Assembly: GCF_029238675.1 (NCBI RefSeq) | Contig: NZ_JAQWFR010000022.1 | Coordinates: forward strand, 1 to 64,000 | From: Oceanicoccus sp. | GTDB taxonomy: Bacteria > Pseudomonadota > Gammaproteobacteria > Pseudomonadales > Dasaniaceae | Length of the DNA stretch: 64,000 bases | Direction of reading: 5' to 3' | Shown here: piece by piece, positions 16,054-24,998 of the stretch | Layout: each line of letters starts with the position of its first letter | How positions within the stretch are numbered: position 1 is the stretch's first letter | Notes under the pieces: generated by a model | What the model was told of the DNA's origin: nothing | Databases searched by the model: none | What the model saw: the letters and a program-made list of their open reading frames with translations, nothing else | Position numbers and translations under genes: made by a program

Positions 16054-19000
16054 TTAATGGTGACCATACAATCGCTTCTGTTCCAGGAACAGACTATTAA
16101 AGTCAGCCCCGCTTAGGGGCTTACTGAAAATATAACCCTGCAACTCGTCACAACCTAATGCTTTTATCATAGTAAGCTGTTCTTCCGTTTCAACACCTTC
16201 TGCCACTACATTCAGCGATAAATCGTGGGCCAGTTTTACAATATTACCGGCAATTTTTAAATCGGTCTTATCAGACACAATTTCAGCGACAAAAGATTGG
16301 TCTATTTTCAGACTATCTACCGGGAAGCGTTTTAAATAACTCAAGGAAGAATAACCCGTGCCAAAATCATCCAGCGATAATTTAACCCCCAGCGACTTTA
16401 ATCGCTGCATGGTATTAATCGCCTCTTCGGCATTATCAATAATGGCCCCTTCAGTGATTTCCAGCTCAAGGTTTTGTGGTGGTATTTTGCCGCTATCCAG
16501 TACTGCAGAAATGGTATCTACCAAATCGCTATGGTTAAACTGAATGCCAGAAATATTAACCGCAATACTTTCAAAGGAAGGATATGCAGCTATCCACTTA
16601 CCTGCTTGCTTACAGGCCTGCTCTAAAACAAACTCGCCAATCTGCCAGATAATACCGGTTTCTTCCGCAATAGGAACAAACTCGGCGGGGGATACCATAC
16701 CGTATTTTTCAGAATTCCAGCGTAGCAAAGCTTCCGCGCCTACAATTTTACCAGTTTGTAAATTGACCTTGGGTTGGTAATTAAGAAATAGCTCGTTTCT
16801 TTCAATTGCTGCCCGTAGTTCAGATTCCAGGTCCATACGGCGAACAATCTTTTCATTCAATTGTTCAGTATAAAACTGATAGTTATTGCGCCCTTTGCTT
16901 TTTGCGTGGTACATGGCGGTATCGGCTTTACGCAGTAATTCACCGCTGCTGTCGCCGTCACTGGGATAAAGAGCAATGCCAATGCTGGGGGTAACCAGCA
17001 GCTTATAGTCATCAACAGTAATATGTTCCGACATCACCTTTAACAACTCGTCGGCCACTTTAGCTGCAGAGTAGGGGGCTGGAATATCTTCTACTAAAAT
17101 TGCAAATTCATCACCACCCAGCCGGGCAACAGTATCCATTTTTCTGGTTCGCAGTTTTAATCGCTTACCCACCTCAATCAGTAACTGGTCACCGATATCA
17201 TGCCCCAGTGAATCATTAATATTCTTAAACTGGTCAAGGTCAATAAACAGCAATGCATGTTTTTCATTGGTGCGTTTGGATTTGCCAATAGCATGTTGCA
17301 AACGCTGCTGGAATAGCGTGCGGTTTGCCAGTCCGGTCAGGCTGTCGTAGTAACCCAGTTGGCGCAGTTTATGTTCATATTCTTTTCTTTCTGATATGTC
17401 CCTGATTGCAACAATCTGTGCGGCTTGCTGGCTGAATGAACCATTTTTGCTGCGAATTTCTACCGTTATGGCAGTGCCATCCTTTCTGGGTATAGAAAAT
17501 TCAATCGCGTTATTATCAGCATTAGAGATATGCTTTAACAAATCAGGCAGGTCATTCTTTGCCATAAAAGACTCGCCGCTACTACCAATCAGGTCTGCCG
17601 GCGCGACACCTAATAATTGGGTGCAGACCTGGTTGGCATCAATGATAATACAATCCTGGAAAATTAAAATGGCTTCAAAGGTCGAGTCTGCCAAATCGCG
17701 CCAACGTCGTTCATTTTCCTGATAGGCGAAGTCAGCCATTCTTTTATCAGTAATATCATGCAGTGTACCGATTATCATAGGCGTTTTTTCGCCCTGTCGA
17801 TTTCTATGGAAATCGGCTTCGGCTAAGTAGTAGCGGATGCTACCGTCGGGGTGCTGCAATTTAAATTCAGATTGAAACGCTTCAGCATGAGCTTTGCCCG
17901 AGCCAAACGATAGCTTAAGCTGCTCTTGTTCTTCCGGTGAGGCCAGTTGCAATAACTGGTCAAAACTATTGCCAGAATTCTTAGGTAACTCCGGAAGAAT
18001 TTTTTGTGCACTTTCTGAAAAAAGAAATTCGTTAGTTTCTGTATTCCATGACCAATCACCATAATGAGCAATGCTTTGTGCCTGGGTTAATTGTTGCTCG
18101 CGCCGTTTTCTATTATCAACTTCCATGCTGAGCTGCTTGTTAATATTATCAATGCTCGATGTCATGCCACTGCCCCAGGCAATCATTTTAAACACGACAC
18201 ATAAGTTCAATAGATTACTGGCTGTCAATGTCGGCATAGAGCTTTCAGGTAGAACGGCAGCCGCCATCACAGGCAAAAGAATAAACAAGCTGCCTGCCAA
18301 TGGGAATACAGCAGGGGTATAGCCGCTATGCAGGCGAATGGCGGAGGCCAGGATAATGATAATAGTTGCAATATATCCAGCCAATATTGTTGCGTGTTCG
18401 GCTGCTGCTTGTGACCATGAATACATAGGGATTACGGCTAAAGCGAGAACGGCAGTAGCGAGTAAGATTTTATCCAGCGAAGGATTGTGCTGCTTTAACA
18501 TCAGGAAATTATGAATAAAAAAGGCACTGGCAATAATATTTAAAGAGGAGCCAAAGATTGTTAAAAAGTCGACCAGTTCACTAGTGCCCGGGAGTAACAC
18601 TTTAATAGTGCCCTGATTGCAGGCGATCTGTAGGGTTACCGCCACCAGCACCCCAAGAAAATATAGAAAGGTGCGATCTTTTAGCGTGAAATAAATATTC
18701 AGGGTATAAATAAACAGAGCCAGTAAAATACCGTAAATAATGCCCAGCTGCCTATTAAGGTCACCCAAATAAATGGTTTGGCTATGGTCGCTGTACAGCC
18801 TGGCAGAAAAGTGCACGCTTGAATTATTATCAACTTTGAGTAAGAAGTTTTGTGTTGCATTTGCTGCAACATTAAACTGAAGTAAATTGATTCTTTGCTG
18901 CCTATCCCGGCTGCTGTTGATATATTGGTCTCCGCTGCGGTCTATCAGGGTGTATTCAAGATTGCTGGAAATATTGTTGTTGTCAGTGTACAGCTCGATA

Positions 19001-19371
19001 TTATTAAGCCGGGCATTATCACACTCTAACCATAAGTTAAGCCTTTCATCTGAGGTGTTTGTTAATGAAAAGCTAAACCAGTAACTGCCGGATGTGCGGT
19101 TGAACCGTTTTCCGTCCTCCGCCAATGCTTCAAAGTCATCACTGGAAATCCGCGAAACAACTTCATTCAAGGAGAGTTGTCGATCAATATCCGTTAACAC
19201 TTTGGTGTGCGGCAGTAACAGAAGATAGGTGTTAGGGTCGTTGTTGATTTCAACCGTAGCCTGGCTTGAAGCGAACAGGCTGTGCAATATCAGGCCAAGG
19301 GCTACCAGCCACATGCGTAACTTATTGGTTTTGAAAATGCGGTGTACGCAGTGGCTTAGCCAATTACCCAT
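16054..19371 (-). CDS. 7TMR-DISM sensor protein with PAS, GGDEF and EAL domains
   Basis: This 1105-residue membrane protein should control cyclic di-GMP. A signal-anchor is at about 20-37, then a periplasmic beta-rich 7TMR-DISM extracellular domain (about 45-185), seven membrane helices (about 200-405), two PAS domains (about 430-540 and 555-670), a GGDEF domain and a C-terminal EAL domain. The cyclase motif is intact (RLGGDEFAIL) and an inhibitory RxxD site, RKMD, lies five residues before it. The EAL domain keeps GAEALLRW, ITEGAI, DDFGTGYSSL and AEGVE, so phosphodiesterase residues are also complete. Both activities are thus possible; which dominates cannot be told. No strong ribosome binding site is seen, so the exact start is uncertain. 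It diverges from the rhlB-like gene. Confidence 0.92.
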   Translation of the reverse strand: MGNWLSHCVHRIFKTNKLRMWLVALGLILHSLFASSQATVEINNDPNTYLLLLPHTKVLTDIDRQLSLNEVVSRISSDDFEALAEDGKRFNRTSGSYWFSFSLTNTSDERLNLWLECDNARLNNIELYTDNNNISSNLEYTLIDRSGDQYINSSRDRQQRINLLQFNVAANATQNFLLKVDNNSSVHFSARLYSDHSQTIYLGDLNRQLGIIYGILLALFIYTLNIYFTLKDRTFLYFLGVLVAVTLQIACNQGTIKVLLPGTSELVDFLTIFGSSLNIIASAFFIHNFLMLKQHNPSLDKILLATAVLALAVIPMYSWSQAAAEHATILAGYIATIIIILASAIRLHSGYTPAVFPLAGSLFILLPVMAAAVLPESSMPTLTASNLLNLCVVFKMIAWGSGMTSSIDNINKQLSMEVDNRKRREQQLTQAQSIAHYGDWSWNTETNEFLFSESAQKILPELPKNSGNSFDQLLQLASPEEQEQLKLSFGSGKAHAEAFQSEFKLQHPDGSIRYYLAEADFHRNRQGEKTPMIIGTLHDITDKRMADFAYQENERRWRDLADSTFEAILIFQDCIIIDANQVCTQLLGVAPADLIGSSGESFMAKNDLPDLLKHISNADNNAIEFSIPRKDGTAITVEIRSKNGSFSQQAAQIVAIRDISERKEYEHKLRQLGYYDSLTGLANRTLFQQRLQHAIGKSKRTNEKHALLFIDLDQFKNINDSLGHDIGDQLLIEVGKRLKLRTRKMDTVARLGGDEFAILVEDIPAPYSAAKVADELLKVMSEHITVDDYKLLVTPSIGIALYPSDGDSSGELLRKADTAMYHAKSKGRNNYQFYTEQLNEKIVRRMDLESELRAAIERNELFLNYQPKVNLQTGKIVGAEALLRWNSEKYGMVSPAEFVPIAEETGIIWQIGEFVLEQACKQAGKWIAAYPSFESIAVNISGIQFNHSDLVDTISAVLDSGKIPPQNLELEITEGAIIDNAEEAINTMQRLKSLGVKLSLDDFGTGYSSLSYLKRFPVDSLKIDQSFVAEIVSDKTDLKIAGNIVKLAHDLSLNVVAEGVETEEQLTMIKALGCDELQGYIFSKPLSGADFNSLFLEQKRLYGHH

Positions 19372-19544
19372 TCATTAAAGATAGCAGATAGTTGCGTTTT
19401 ATCCTGTAATGGTGGGGCCTGAGTTCCTGGGCGGCAGGCAATTCAGATAAATAGTGCGCCTGGGGGGCATTTTGGCCTGATTGCATCTTCTTATGGAGAA
19501 TGGTGTTAGAATGCGGCCCACATTGAATATGAGAGATTAAAGCA

Positions 19545-20942
19545 TTGATAGGCAAGCTTTTTGGCAAGAAGAAAACCCCCGCCACCCATGGTGATTCAGC
19601 CTCGACAGAACGTAAGTCCGGGGGCAAATCACCGGCGTCCAACAAGTCGGGAAAATCTGCAAAACCAGGGCATCAAAAATCCGGGAATCAGCAAAAAACC
19701 GCCCGTAGCAACCACCGTAAGAGAAAGGCCAAACCAGCGGCTCCCCAGTGGACGATTGATCAGTTTCCCGTTCCTGAGATGGAGGGCAAAACCCGTTTTC
19801 ATGATTTGGACCTTGATGATCGCCTGATGCATGGTATTGCCGACTTGGGTTTTGAATACTGCTCACCCATTCAGGCGGGCGTACTGCCGCAAACCTTACA
19901 AGGTCAGGATGCAATAGGTAAGGCGCAAACCGGTACCGGTAAAACTGCTGCGTTTTTGGTGACCATTATCCAGGATCTGCTCTCCAATCCAATTACTGAC
20001 GAACGCTATGCCGGTGAACCTCGAGCGCTGGTTATCGCACCCACCAGGGAATTAGTGGTGCAAATTGGCGACGACGCAAAAAACTTAACCAAGCACGCTG
20101 GCCTTAACGTAGCCACATTAATTGGCGGCATGGATTACAACAAACAGCTCAATCAGTTAAAAGGTGAGCTGGTTGATATTGTGGTAGCTACCCCGGGGCG
20201 TTTACTGGATTTTCAAAGTCGCCGCGATTTATTTTTAGACCAGGTAGAAATTTTGGTTATCGATGAAGCCGACCGGATGTTGGATATGGGCTTTATTCCA
20301 CAAGTGCGCCGCATCGTGCGTAGCACGCCCAACAAAGATCATCGTCAAACCCTGTTGTTTAGTGCCACCTTTACTCCGGAAGTATTAAGCTTAACTGAGC
20401 AGTGGACCTATCAGCCTTTCTCATTAGAAATAGAACCTGAAAGTGTCGCCACCGATACCGTTGACCAAAAAGTCTATATCGTCGCCGCCGATGAAAAACT
20501 GGCGTTGCTGAAAAATATTATTAAATTACCGGAAGCGAAAAGCGTCATTGTATTTGCCAATCGCCGTGATCAAACTCGCAAGCTCTATGAAGGCTTGCGC
20601 AAAGACGGCGTAAAATGCGGTATTTTATCGGGAGAAATCCCACAAAATAAACGCTCCCAAACGCTGGCGCGTTTTAAAGAAGGTGGTATTCAGGTACTGG
20701 TGGCAACTGATGTAGCGGGGCGTGGTATACATGTCGATGGTATCAGCCATGTCGTCAATTACACCTTACCAGAAGACCCGGAAGATTATGTTCACCGCAT
20801 TGGTCGCACCGGCCGCGCAGGCGCTACGGGTACTTCAATCAGCTTCGCCTGTGAAGACGATGCCTTTTTACTGGCACCCTTAGAAGAAATGTTAGGTAAT
20901 AAACTACCTTGTGAACAACCGCCAGTAGAATTACTCAGCTAA
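19545..20942 (+). CDS. rhlB: DEAD-box RNA helicase, RhlB-like
   Basis: This 465-residue protein has a Lys/Ser-rich basic N-terminal extension (about 1-65) and then the two RecA domains of DEAD-box helicases. Motifs in order: the Q motif (YCSPIQ), motif [32 protein letters not shown] in [16 protein letters not shown] in [26 protein letters not shown] and [39 protein letters not shown] is close to RhlB of pseudomonads, which unwinds RNA with the degradosome. The start is a TTG at 19545; ATG 19529 upstream runs straight into a stop. The gene ends against a REPIN-like repeat. Confidence 0.9.
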   Translation: MIGKLFGKKKTPATHGDSASTERKSGGKSPASNKSGKSAKPGHQKSGNQQKTARSNHRKRKAKPAAPQWTIDQFPVPEMEGKTRFHDLDLDDRLMHGIADLGFEYCSPIQAGVLPQTLQGQDAIGKAQTGTGKTAAFLVTIIQDLLSNPITDERYAGEPRALVIAPTRELVVQIGDDAKNLTKHAGLNVATLIGGMDYNKQLNQLKGELVDIVVATPGRLLDFQSRRDLFLDQVEILVIDEADRMLDMGFIPQVRRIVRSTPNKDHRQTLLFSATFTPEVLSLTEQWTYQPFSLEIEPESVATDTVDQKVYIVAADEKLALLKNIIKLPEAKSVIVFANRRDQTRKLYEGLRKDGVKCGILSGEIPQNKRSQTLARFKEGGIQVLVATDVAGRGIHVDGISHVVNYTLPEDPEDYVHRIGRTGRAGATGTSISFACEDDAFLLAPLEEMLGNKLPCEQPPVELLS

Positions 20943-20954
20943 CTACCCCCCCCT

Positions 20955-21087
20955 CCGTCATTCCCGCGAAGGCGGGAATCCAGTGCTGTCAATTTCCGCC
21001 TTAGCGGAAATAACAGCATAACCATGCAGTCTGGATCCCCGCCTTCGCGGGAATGACAGCGGATCCCCGCCTTCGCGGGAATGACGG
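20955..21087. repeat. REPIN-like composite repeat with an extra arm
   Basis: An outer arm CGTCATTCCCGCGAAGGCGG, an inner hairpin TTTCCGCCTTAGCGGAAA, and an inverted outer arm ending GAATGAC form a roughly 100-bp element (20957-21057), followed by one more inverted arm to 21087. It lies between the convergent rhlB-like and cysZ genes and has the opposite orientation to the copies at 29176 and 43221. Confidence 0.92.
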
Positions 21088-21840
21088 CTATAGGGCCGCG
21101 GGAGCTGTGTCCTTTTTCATTTCCCTCGCCCAGTAAGCAGTCGCACCGCAAACCGCCGCCGGCATAATAATTAAATTCACCAACGGAATCATCGTCCCCA
21201 CCATCACACTGGCACCAAAGCCGGCTGATGTCAGTCGCATCAACTTAATCCGCTGTTTCATATCCCTAAAACTCACCTGATGATTATCCATCGGGTAATC
21301 ACAATACTGAATCACCATCATCCAAGAGCCTAATAAAAACCAAAGCATCGGCGCCAGTGCATTAATCAAGGGAATAAAACTAATAATCAACACTAGCAAT
21401 GCCAGGGGAATATAATAAATAAGCTTGGCCAATTCACGGCCAATACTTTTAGGGAACGATAACAGCGCCTGCCCGATTGTTTCAAAGCCGGGCACCTCTT
21501 TACCGGTTAAAAACTCCTCGGTTTTCTCCGCCAGCAAAGCATTAAAAGGTGAGGCAAGAATATTAGCGATCACACTAAAGGTATACATCACCACCGTTAA
21601 AATCAGAATCAACACCAAGGGCCAAAGCACCCAGCGAATAAACGACAACCAATCCGGCACCCATTCCATAGCCGCTTCAATCCAGCCACTAAATTGCGCA
21701 ATTGTCAGAGTAATTAGCACCGAAAAAATCACACTATTAATCGCCAGCGGTATTAACACAAATAGCCTTAATCCCGGTTGGGTAATTAACTTAAAGCCCT
21801 CGATTAAATAATTAAAGCCAGTAACTGGGTTACCTTTCAT
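21088..21840 (-). CDS. cysZ: Sulfate transporter CysZ
   Basis: This 250-residue inner-membrane protein carries sulfate for cysteine synthesis. Family marks are the start GFNYLIEGFKLITQPGLRLFVLIPLAIN, the central NILASPFNALLAEKTE and the segment YCDYPMDNHQ..F in the second half. Four long hydrophobic regions are seen. The C-terminal end abuts a REPIN-like repeat. A small CWC protein gene lies 11 bases upstream and is probably co-transcribed. Confidence 0.93.
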   Translation of the reverse strand: MKGNPVTGFNYLIEGFKLITQPGLRLFVLIPLAINSVIFSVLITLTIAQFSGWIEAAMEWVPDWLSFIRWVLWPLVLILILTVVMYTFSVIANILASPFNALLAEKTEEFLTGKEVPGFETIGQALLSFPKSIGRELAKLIYYIPLALLVLIISFIPLINALAPMLWFLLGSWMMVIQYCDYPMDNHQVSFRDMKQRIKLMRLTSAGFGASVMVGTMIPLVNLIIMPAAVCGATAYWAREMKKDTAPAAL

Positions 21841-21851
21841 GGCTATTCCTT

Positions 21852-22061
21852 TTAAAGTTCTTTAGCAAGTGAATTGACGCTTTCGGCGCAGGCTTGGCAA
21901 ATACAGCGCTTCATATCGCCACGCTGGTTGGCTTGTTCTATCAGCTCTTCAGGTATGTTGACTTCCATACACCAGCAGTTGCTGGCTTCGGCATTATTGG
22001 CGATAGCGCAGCCATTGGCTTCGCCACAGATCGGGCAGCTTTGTTGTGCAGATAGGGTCAT
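21852..22061 (-). CDS. Small cysteine-rich CWC-family protein
   Basis: This 69-residue protein has four cysteine pairs or motifs: CPICG near the N-terminus, a C-A-I-A section, NCWCMEV in the middle and CICQAC near the end. The pattern C..C...C.....C.C....C.C..C is the Cys-rich CWC family, a small putative zinc-binding protein of unknown role in gammaproteobacteria. It is just upstream of cysZ on the same strand. Confidence 0.8.
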   Translation of the reverse strand: MTLSAQQSCPICGEANGCAIANNAEASNCWCMEVNIPEELIEQANQRGDMKRCICQACAESVNSLAKEL

Positions 22062-22117
22062 AGCTCGCTATTGTAGGGGTTTTACCGTGCCTGTCGATAC
22101 CCCGCTACTATTACGGG

Positions 22118-22146
22118 TTATGGCCCGCCATCCCTTCAGGTATAAT
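22118..22146 (+). promoter_or_regulatory. Putative promoter of proA
   Basis: A perfect TATAAT at 22141-22146 is preceded after 17 bases by TTATGG at 22118-22123, a weak -35. The proA start is 35 bases downstream of the -10 hexamer. Confidence 0.55.
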
Positions 22147-22180
22147 GCCTGCCATTAATCAATAATCAGGTTTGGTAGTG

Positions 22181-23437
22181 ATGGACGTAAAGCAATATAT
22201 GGCAGATGTCGGGCGTAAAGCCAGGCAGGCTTCCAGGGCAATGGCGGCAGCTGATACTGGGGTTAAAAACCAGGCGCTGCTGGCAACGGCTGCTGCGATT
22301 GAGTCTTCCCGGGCGGCATTAATAGCGGCCAATAAGCAAGATATGGACAATGGCGTAGCCAATGGCCTTGATGCTGCATTGTTGGATCGTCTTGAGCTTA
22401 CCGATGCCCGTATCGATACCATGATTGAAGGTCTGCACCAGGTTGCCTCCCTAACCGACCCCGTCGGTGAAATCACTGATTTAAGCTATCGTCCTAGCGG
22501 TATTCAGGTGGGCTCTATGCGCGTACCTTTGGGCGTTATCGGTATTATTTATGAGTCCCGCCCTAACGTTACTGTCGAGGCGGCCAGCCTGTGCCTGAAA
22601 TCGGGTAATGCGACTATTTTGCGTGGTGGCTCTGAAGCTATCCATTCCAACCAGGCCATTGCCGCCTGTATTGAGCAGGGGTTAAAAGCTGTCTCACTAC
22701 CTGCCGAAGCCGTGCAGGTGATTGAAACCACAGACCGTGCAGCGGTGGGTGAGTTAATTACCATGCCTGAATTTGTCGACGTGGTCGTACCTCGCGGCGG
22801 CAAGGGCTTGATTGAACGTATTTCCAAAGATGCCACGGTAACCGTGATTAAGCATCTGGACGGTATTTGTCATGTCTATATAGACGATCAAGCTGACCTT
22901 GATAAAGCCTATGCCATTGCCATGAATTCCAAGACTCACCGTTATGGCACCTGCAACACCATGGAAACTCTGTTAGTTGCCGAAGCGGTGGCTGCTTCTA
23001 TATTGCCGCGTCTGGCGGAAGGCTATCAGCAAGCCGGTGTTGAGTTACGCGGCTGCGAGCAAACCCGTGCCATTATTACCGATGCGGTTGCTGCTACCGA
23101 AGAAGACTGGAATACCGAATATTTGGCGCCTGTACTGTCTATTAAAGTGGTGCCGGGTCTGGATCAGGCGATTGAGCATATCAACCAATACAGCTCCCAG
23201 CATACCGATACCATCGTCTCAGAGAACTACACCCGCGGTCGTCGTTTTATTCGCGAAGTGGATTCCAGCTCGGTAATGATTAATGCCTCCACCCGTTTTG
23301 CCGATGGCTTTGAATATGGCCTGGGTGCGGAGATTGGTATCTCCACCGATAAAATCCATGCCCGTGGGCCTGTCGGGCTAGAGGGCCTGACCTCACAGAA
23401 ATATGTGGTACTGGGCGATGGCCATGTGCGTACTTAA
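22181..23437 (+). CDS. proA: Gamma-glutamyl phosphate reductase
   Basis: This 418-residue enzyme makes glutamate-5-semialdehyde in proline synthesis. It is an aldehyde-dehydrogenase-fold protein with [17 protein letters not shown], the NADP-binding [24 protein letters not shown], and the catalytic cysteine region [14 protein letters not shown]. The C-terminal [25 protein letters not shown] is diagnostic. ATG 22181 gives the family length; a TTG at 22172 would add three residues. proB is not next to it here. nadD follows after six bases and is likely in the same transcript. Confidence 0.97.
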   Translation: MDVKQYMADVGRKARQASRAMAAADTGVKNQALLATAAAIESSRAALIAANKQDMDNGVANGLDAALLDRLELTDARIDTMIEGLHQVASLTDPVGEITDLSYRPSGIQVGSMRVPLGVIGIIYESRPNVTVEAASLCLKSGNATILRGGSEAIHSNQAIAACIEQGLKAVSLPAEAVQVIETTDRAAVGELITMPEFVDVVVPRGGKGLIERISKDATVTVIKHLDGICHVYIDDQADLDKAYAIAMNSKTHRYGTCNTMETLLVAEAVAASILPRLAEGYQQAGVELRGCEQTRAIITDAVAATEEDWNTEYLAPVLSIKVVPGLDQAIEHINQYSSQHTDTIVSENYTRGRRFIREVDSSSVMINASTRFADGFEYGLGAEIGISTDKIHARGPVGLEGLTSQKYVVLGDGHVRT

Positions 23438-23443
23438 GGCTCT

Positions 23444-24097
23444 ATGAAGAGCATTGCACTATTTGGCGGTACCTTTGACCCTATTCACCAGGGGCATGTG
23501 CAATCGGCGATTGAATTAAAGCAGCGTTTAGCGCTGGATGAGTTGAGGTTAGTGCCTTGTCATCTGCCACCGCACCGGGCGACCCCAGGTTGTTCTTCCC
23601 GGCAGCGTCTGGCGATGGTGGAATTGGCCATAGCCAATACTGGCTTGCAAGTGGATGACCGCGAGCTACACCGGGATAGCCTCTCATACAGTATTGATAC
23701 TTTAGAGTCCCTGCGCAGCGAGTTAGGTGACAAAGTCTCACTAAGCTGGGTTATGGGCACCGACGCCTTCGCCGCCTTCGACCGCTGGCATCGCTGGCAG
23801 GATTTTTTAACCGTGGCGCATCTAATCGTGATGAAGCGCCCCAACGAAGTGTTACCAGAAACCGGCCCCGTAGCAGAGTTGATAGCACAACACCGCACTG
23901 ATTCCGCAGAGGTACTGCACCAGCAGCCCGCGGGTACTATCCGGTTTGAAAGCCTGACACCTTACCCGGTGTCGGCCACAGAAATCAGAGCTGCACTAAG
24001 CCGCCAGCAAGCAGCAAGTGTTAAGCTTGAAAATACAATGGCCGAGGCCGTACTACACTATATCCAAACGCATCAGCTTTACGGCTATCAACCCTAG
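23444..24097 (+). CDS. nadD: Nicotinate-nucleotide adenylyltransferase
   Basis: This 217-residue enzyme joins ATP and nicotinate mononucleotide in NAD synthesis. Motifs are the nucleotidyltransferase start [43 protein letters not shown] and the C-terminal [10 protein letters not shown]. It heads the nadD-rsfS-rlmH-mrdA-rodA run, the usual order in gammaproteobacteria. Confidence 0.97.
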   Translation: MKSIALFGGTFDPIHQGHVQSAIELKQRLALDELRLVPCHLPPHRATPGCSSRQRLAMVELAIANTGLQVDDRELHRDSLSYSIDTLESLRSELGDKVSLSWVMGTDAFAAFDRWHRWQDFLTVAHLIVMKRPNEVLPETGPVAELIAQHRTDSAEVLHQQPAGTIRFESLTPYPVSATEIRAALSRQQAASVKLENTMAEAVLHYIQTHQLYGYQP

Positions 24098-24137
24098 CCT
24101 GGCCGATGTCACTCAACTGAGGAAACCAACACAGTTT

Positions 24138-24485
24138 ATGAATGCTGATGAAATTAAAGAGATCGCCCTGGAAGCGTTAGATGATTTAAAAGGCCGAGAT
24201 GCCGTCACCCTGGATGTAAAACCCATGACTGATATCACCGACTATATGGTGATTTGTACCGGTACCTCCAGCCGCCACGTAAAATCACTGGCTGACAATG
24301 TAGCCATTGAACTGAAAAAACGTGGCCTGTTAGCCCTGAGTATTGAAGGTGTAGACCATTCAGCAGAGTGGGCACTGGTCGACTTTGGTGATGTGGTTGT
24401 GCATATCATGCTGCCAGAAACACGGGACTTTTATGACCTTGAACGCCTCTGGTCAACACCGCCCGAAGAAGCCGAAGCCGAATAA
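24138..24485 (+). CDS. rsfS: Ribosomal silencing factor RsfS
   Basis: At 115 residues the protein matches the Iojap/RsfS family. It binds L14 on the 50S subunit and blocks subunit joining when nutrients are scarce. Visible marks are [36 protein letters not shown] and [22 protein letters not shown] 24138 begins the family N-terminus; GAGGA lies 14 bases before it, further away than usual. The same frame is open upstream within nadD but has no homology there. Confidence 0.96.
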   Translation: MNADEIKEIALEALDDLKGRDAVTLDVKPMTDITDYMVICTGTSSRHVKSLADNVAIELKKRGLLALSIEGVDHSAEWALVDFGDVVVHIMLPETRDFYDLERLWSTPPEEAEAE

Positions 24486-24509
24486 TGCGCATCAATAGAT
24501 AATAATAAG

Positions 24510-24977
24510 ATGCGTATACGAGTCATCGCAGTGGGCACTAAGATGCCCAAATGGGTAGAGCAGGGTGTAGATGAATACACCAGGCGCCTGCCCCCTGAAC
24601 TCAAACTGGAATTTAAAGAAATAGCTCTGGGCAAACGCGGCAAAGGGGCGGATATCCAACGCGCCATTCATAGCGAAGGCCAGCAAATGCTGGCGGCTAT
24701 TGGCCAGTACGACCGGGTGATTGCGCTGGATGTACTGGGCAAACCCTGGCCCACAGAAAAGCTGGCGGGCGAGTTGCAAAACTGGCAACTGGAAGGCGAC
24801 AATATCAGTCTGTTAGTCGGTGGGCCCGATGGCCTGGCAGCGGAGTGCTTGCAGCGTGCCAGCCAGCGTTGGTCACTGTCGGCCTTAACCTTACCGCATC
24901 CGTTAGTAAGAATTGTGCTGGCTGAGCAACTTTATCGCGCCTGGACGATCAATAGTCGTCATCCTTATCATCGCTAG
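24510..24977 (+). CDS. rlmH: 23S rRNA pseudouridine-1915 N3-methyltransferase
   Basis: This 155-residue SPOUT methyltransferase modifies helix 69 of 23S rRNA. It starts [19 protein letters not shown] and has the knotted SAM site [12 protein letters not shown] with the C-terminal [24 protein letters not shown] and HPYHR. Length is the family norm. It follows rsfS and precedes mrdA by 21 bases. Confidence 0.97.
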   Translation: MRIRVIAVGTKMPKWVEQGVDEYTRRLPPELKLEFKEIALGKRGKGADIQRAIHSEGQQMLAAIGQYDRVIALDVLGKPWPTEKLAGELQNWQLEGDNISLLVGGPDGLAAECLQRASQRWSLSALTLPHPLVRIVLAEQLYRAWTINSRHPYHR

Positions 24978-24998
24978 ACATAGAACGGTCAACTATTA

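Noticed and set aside
20939-21151. 70-codon minus-strand frame
   Set aside because: It is formed by the REPIN-like repeat itself and part of cysZ in another frame.
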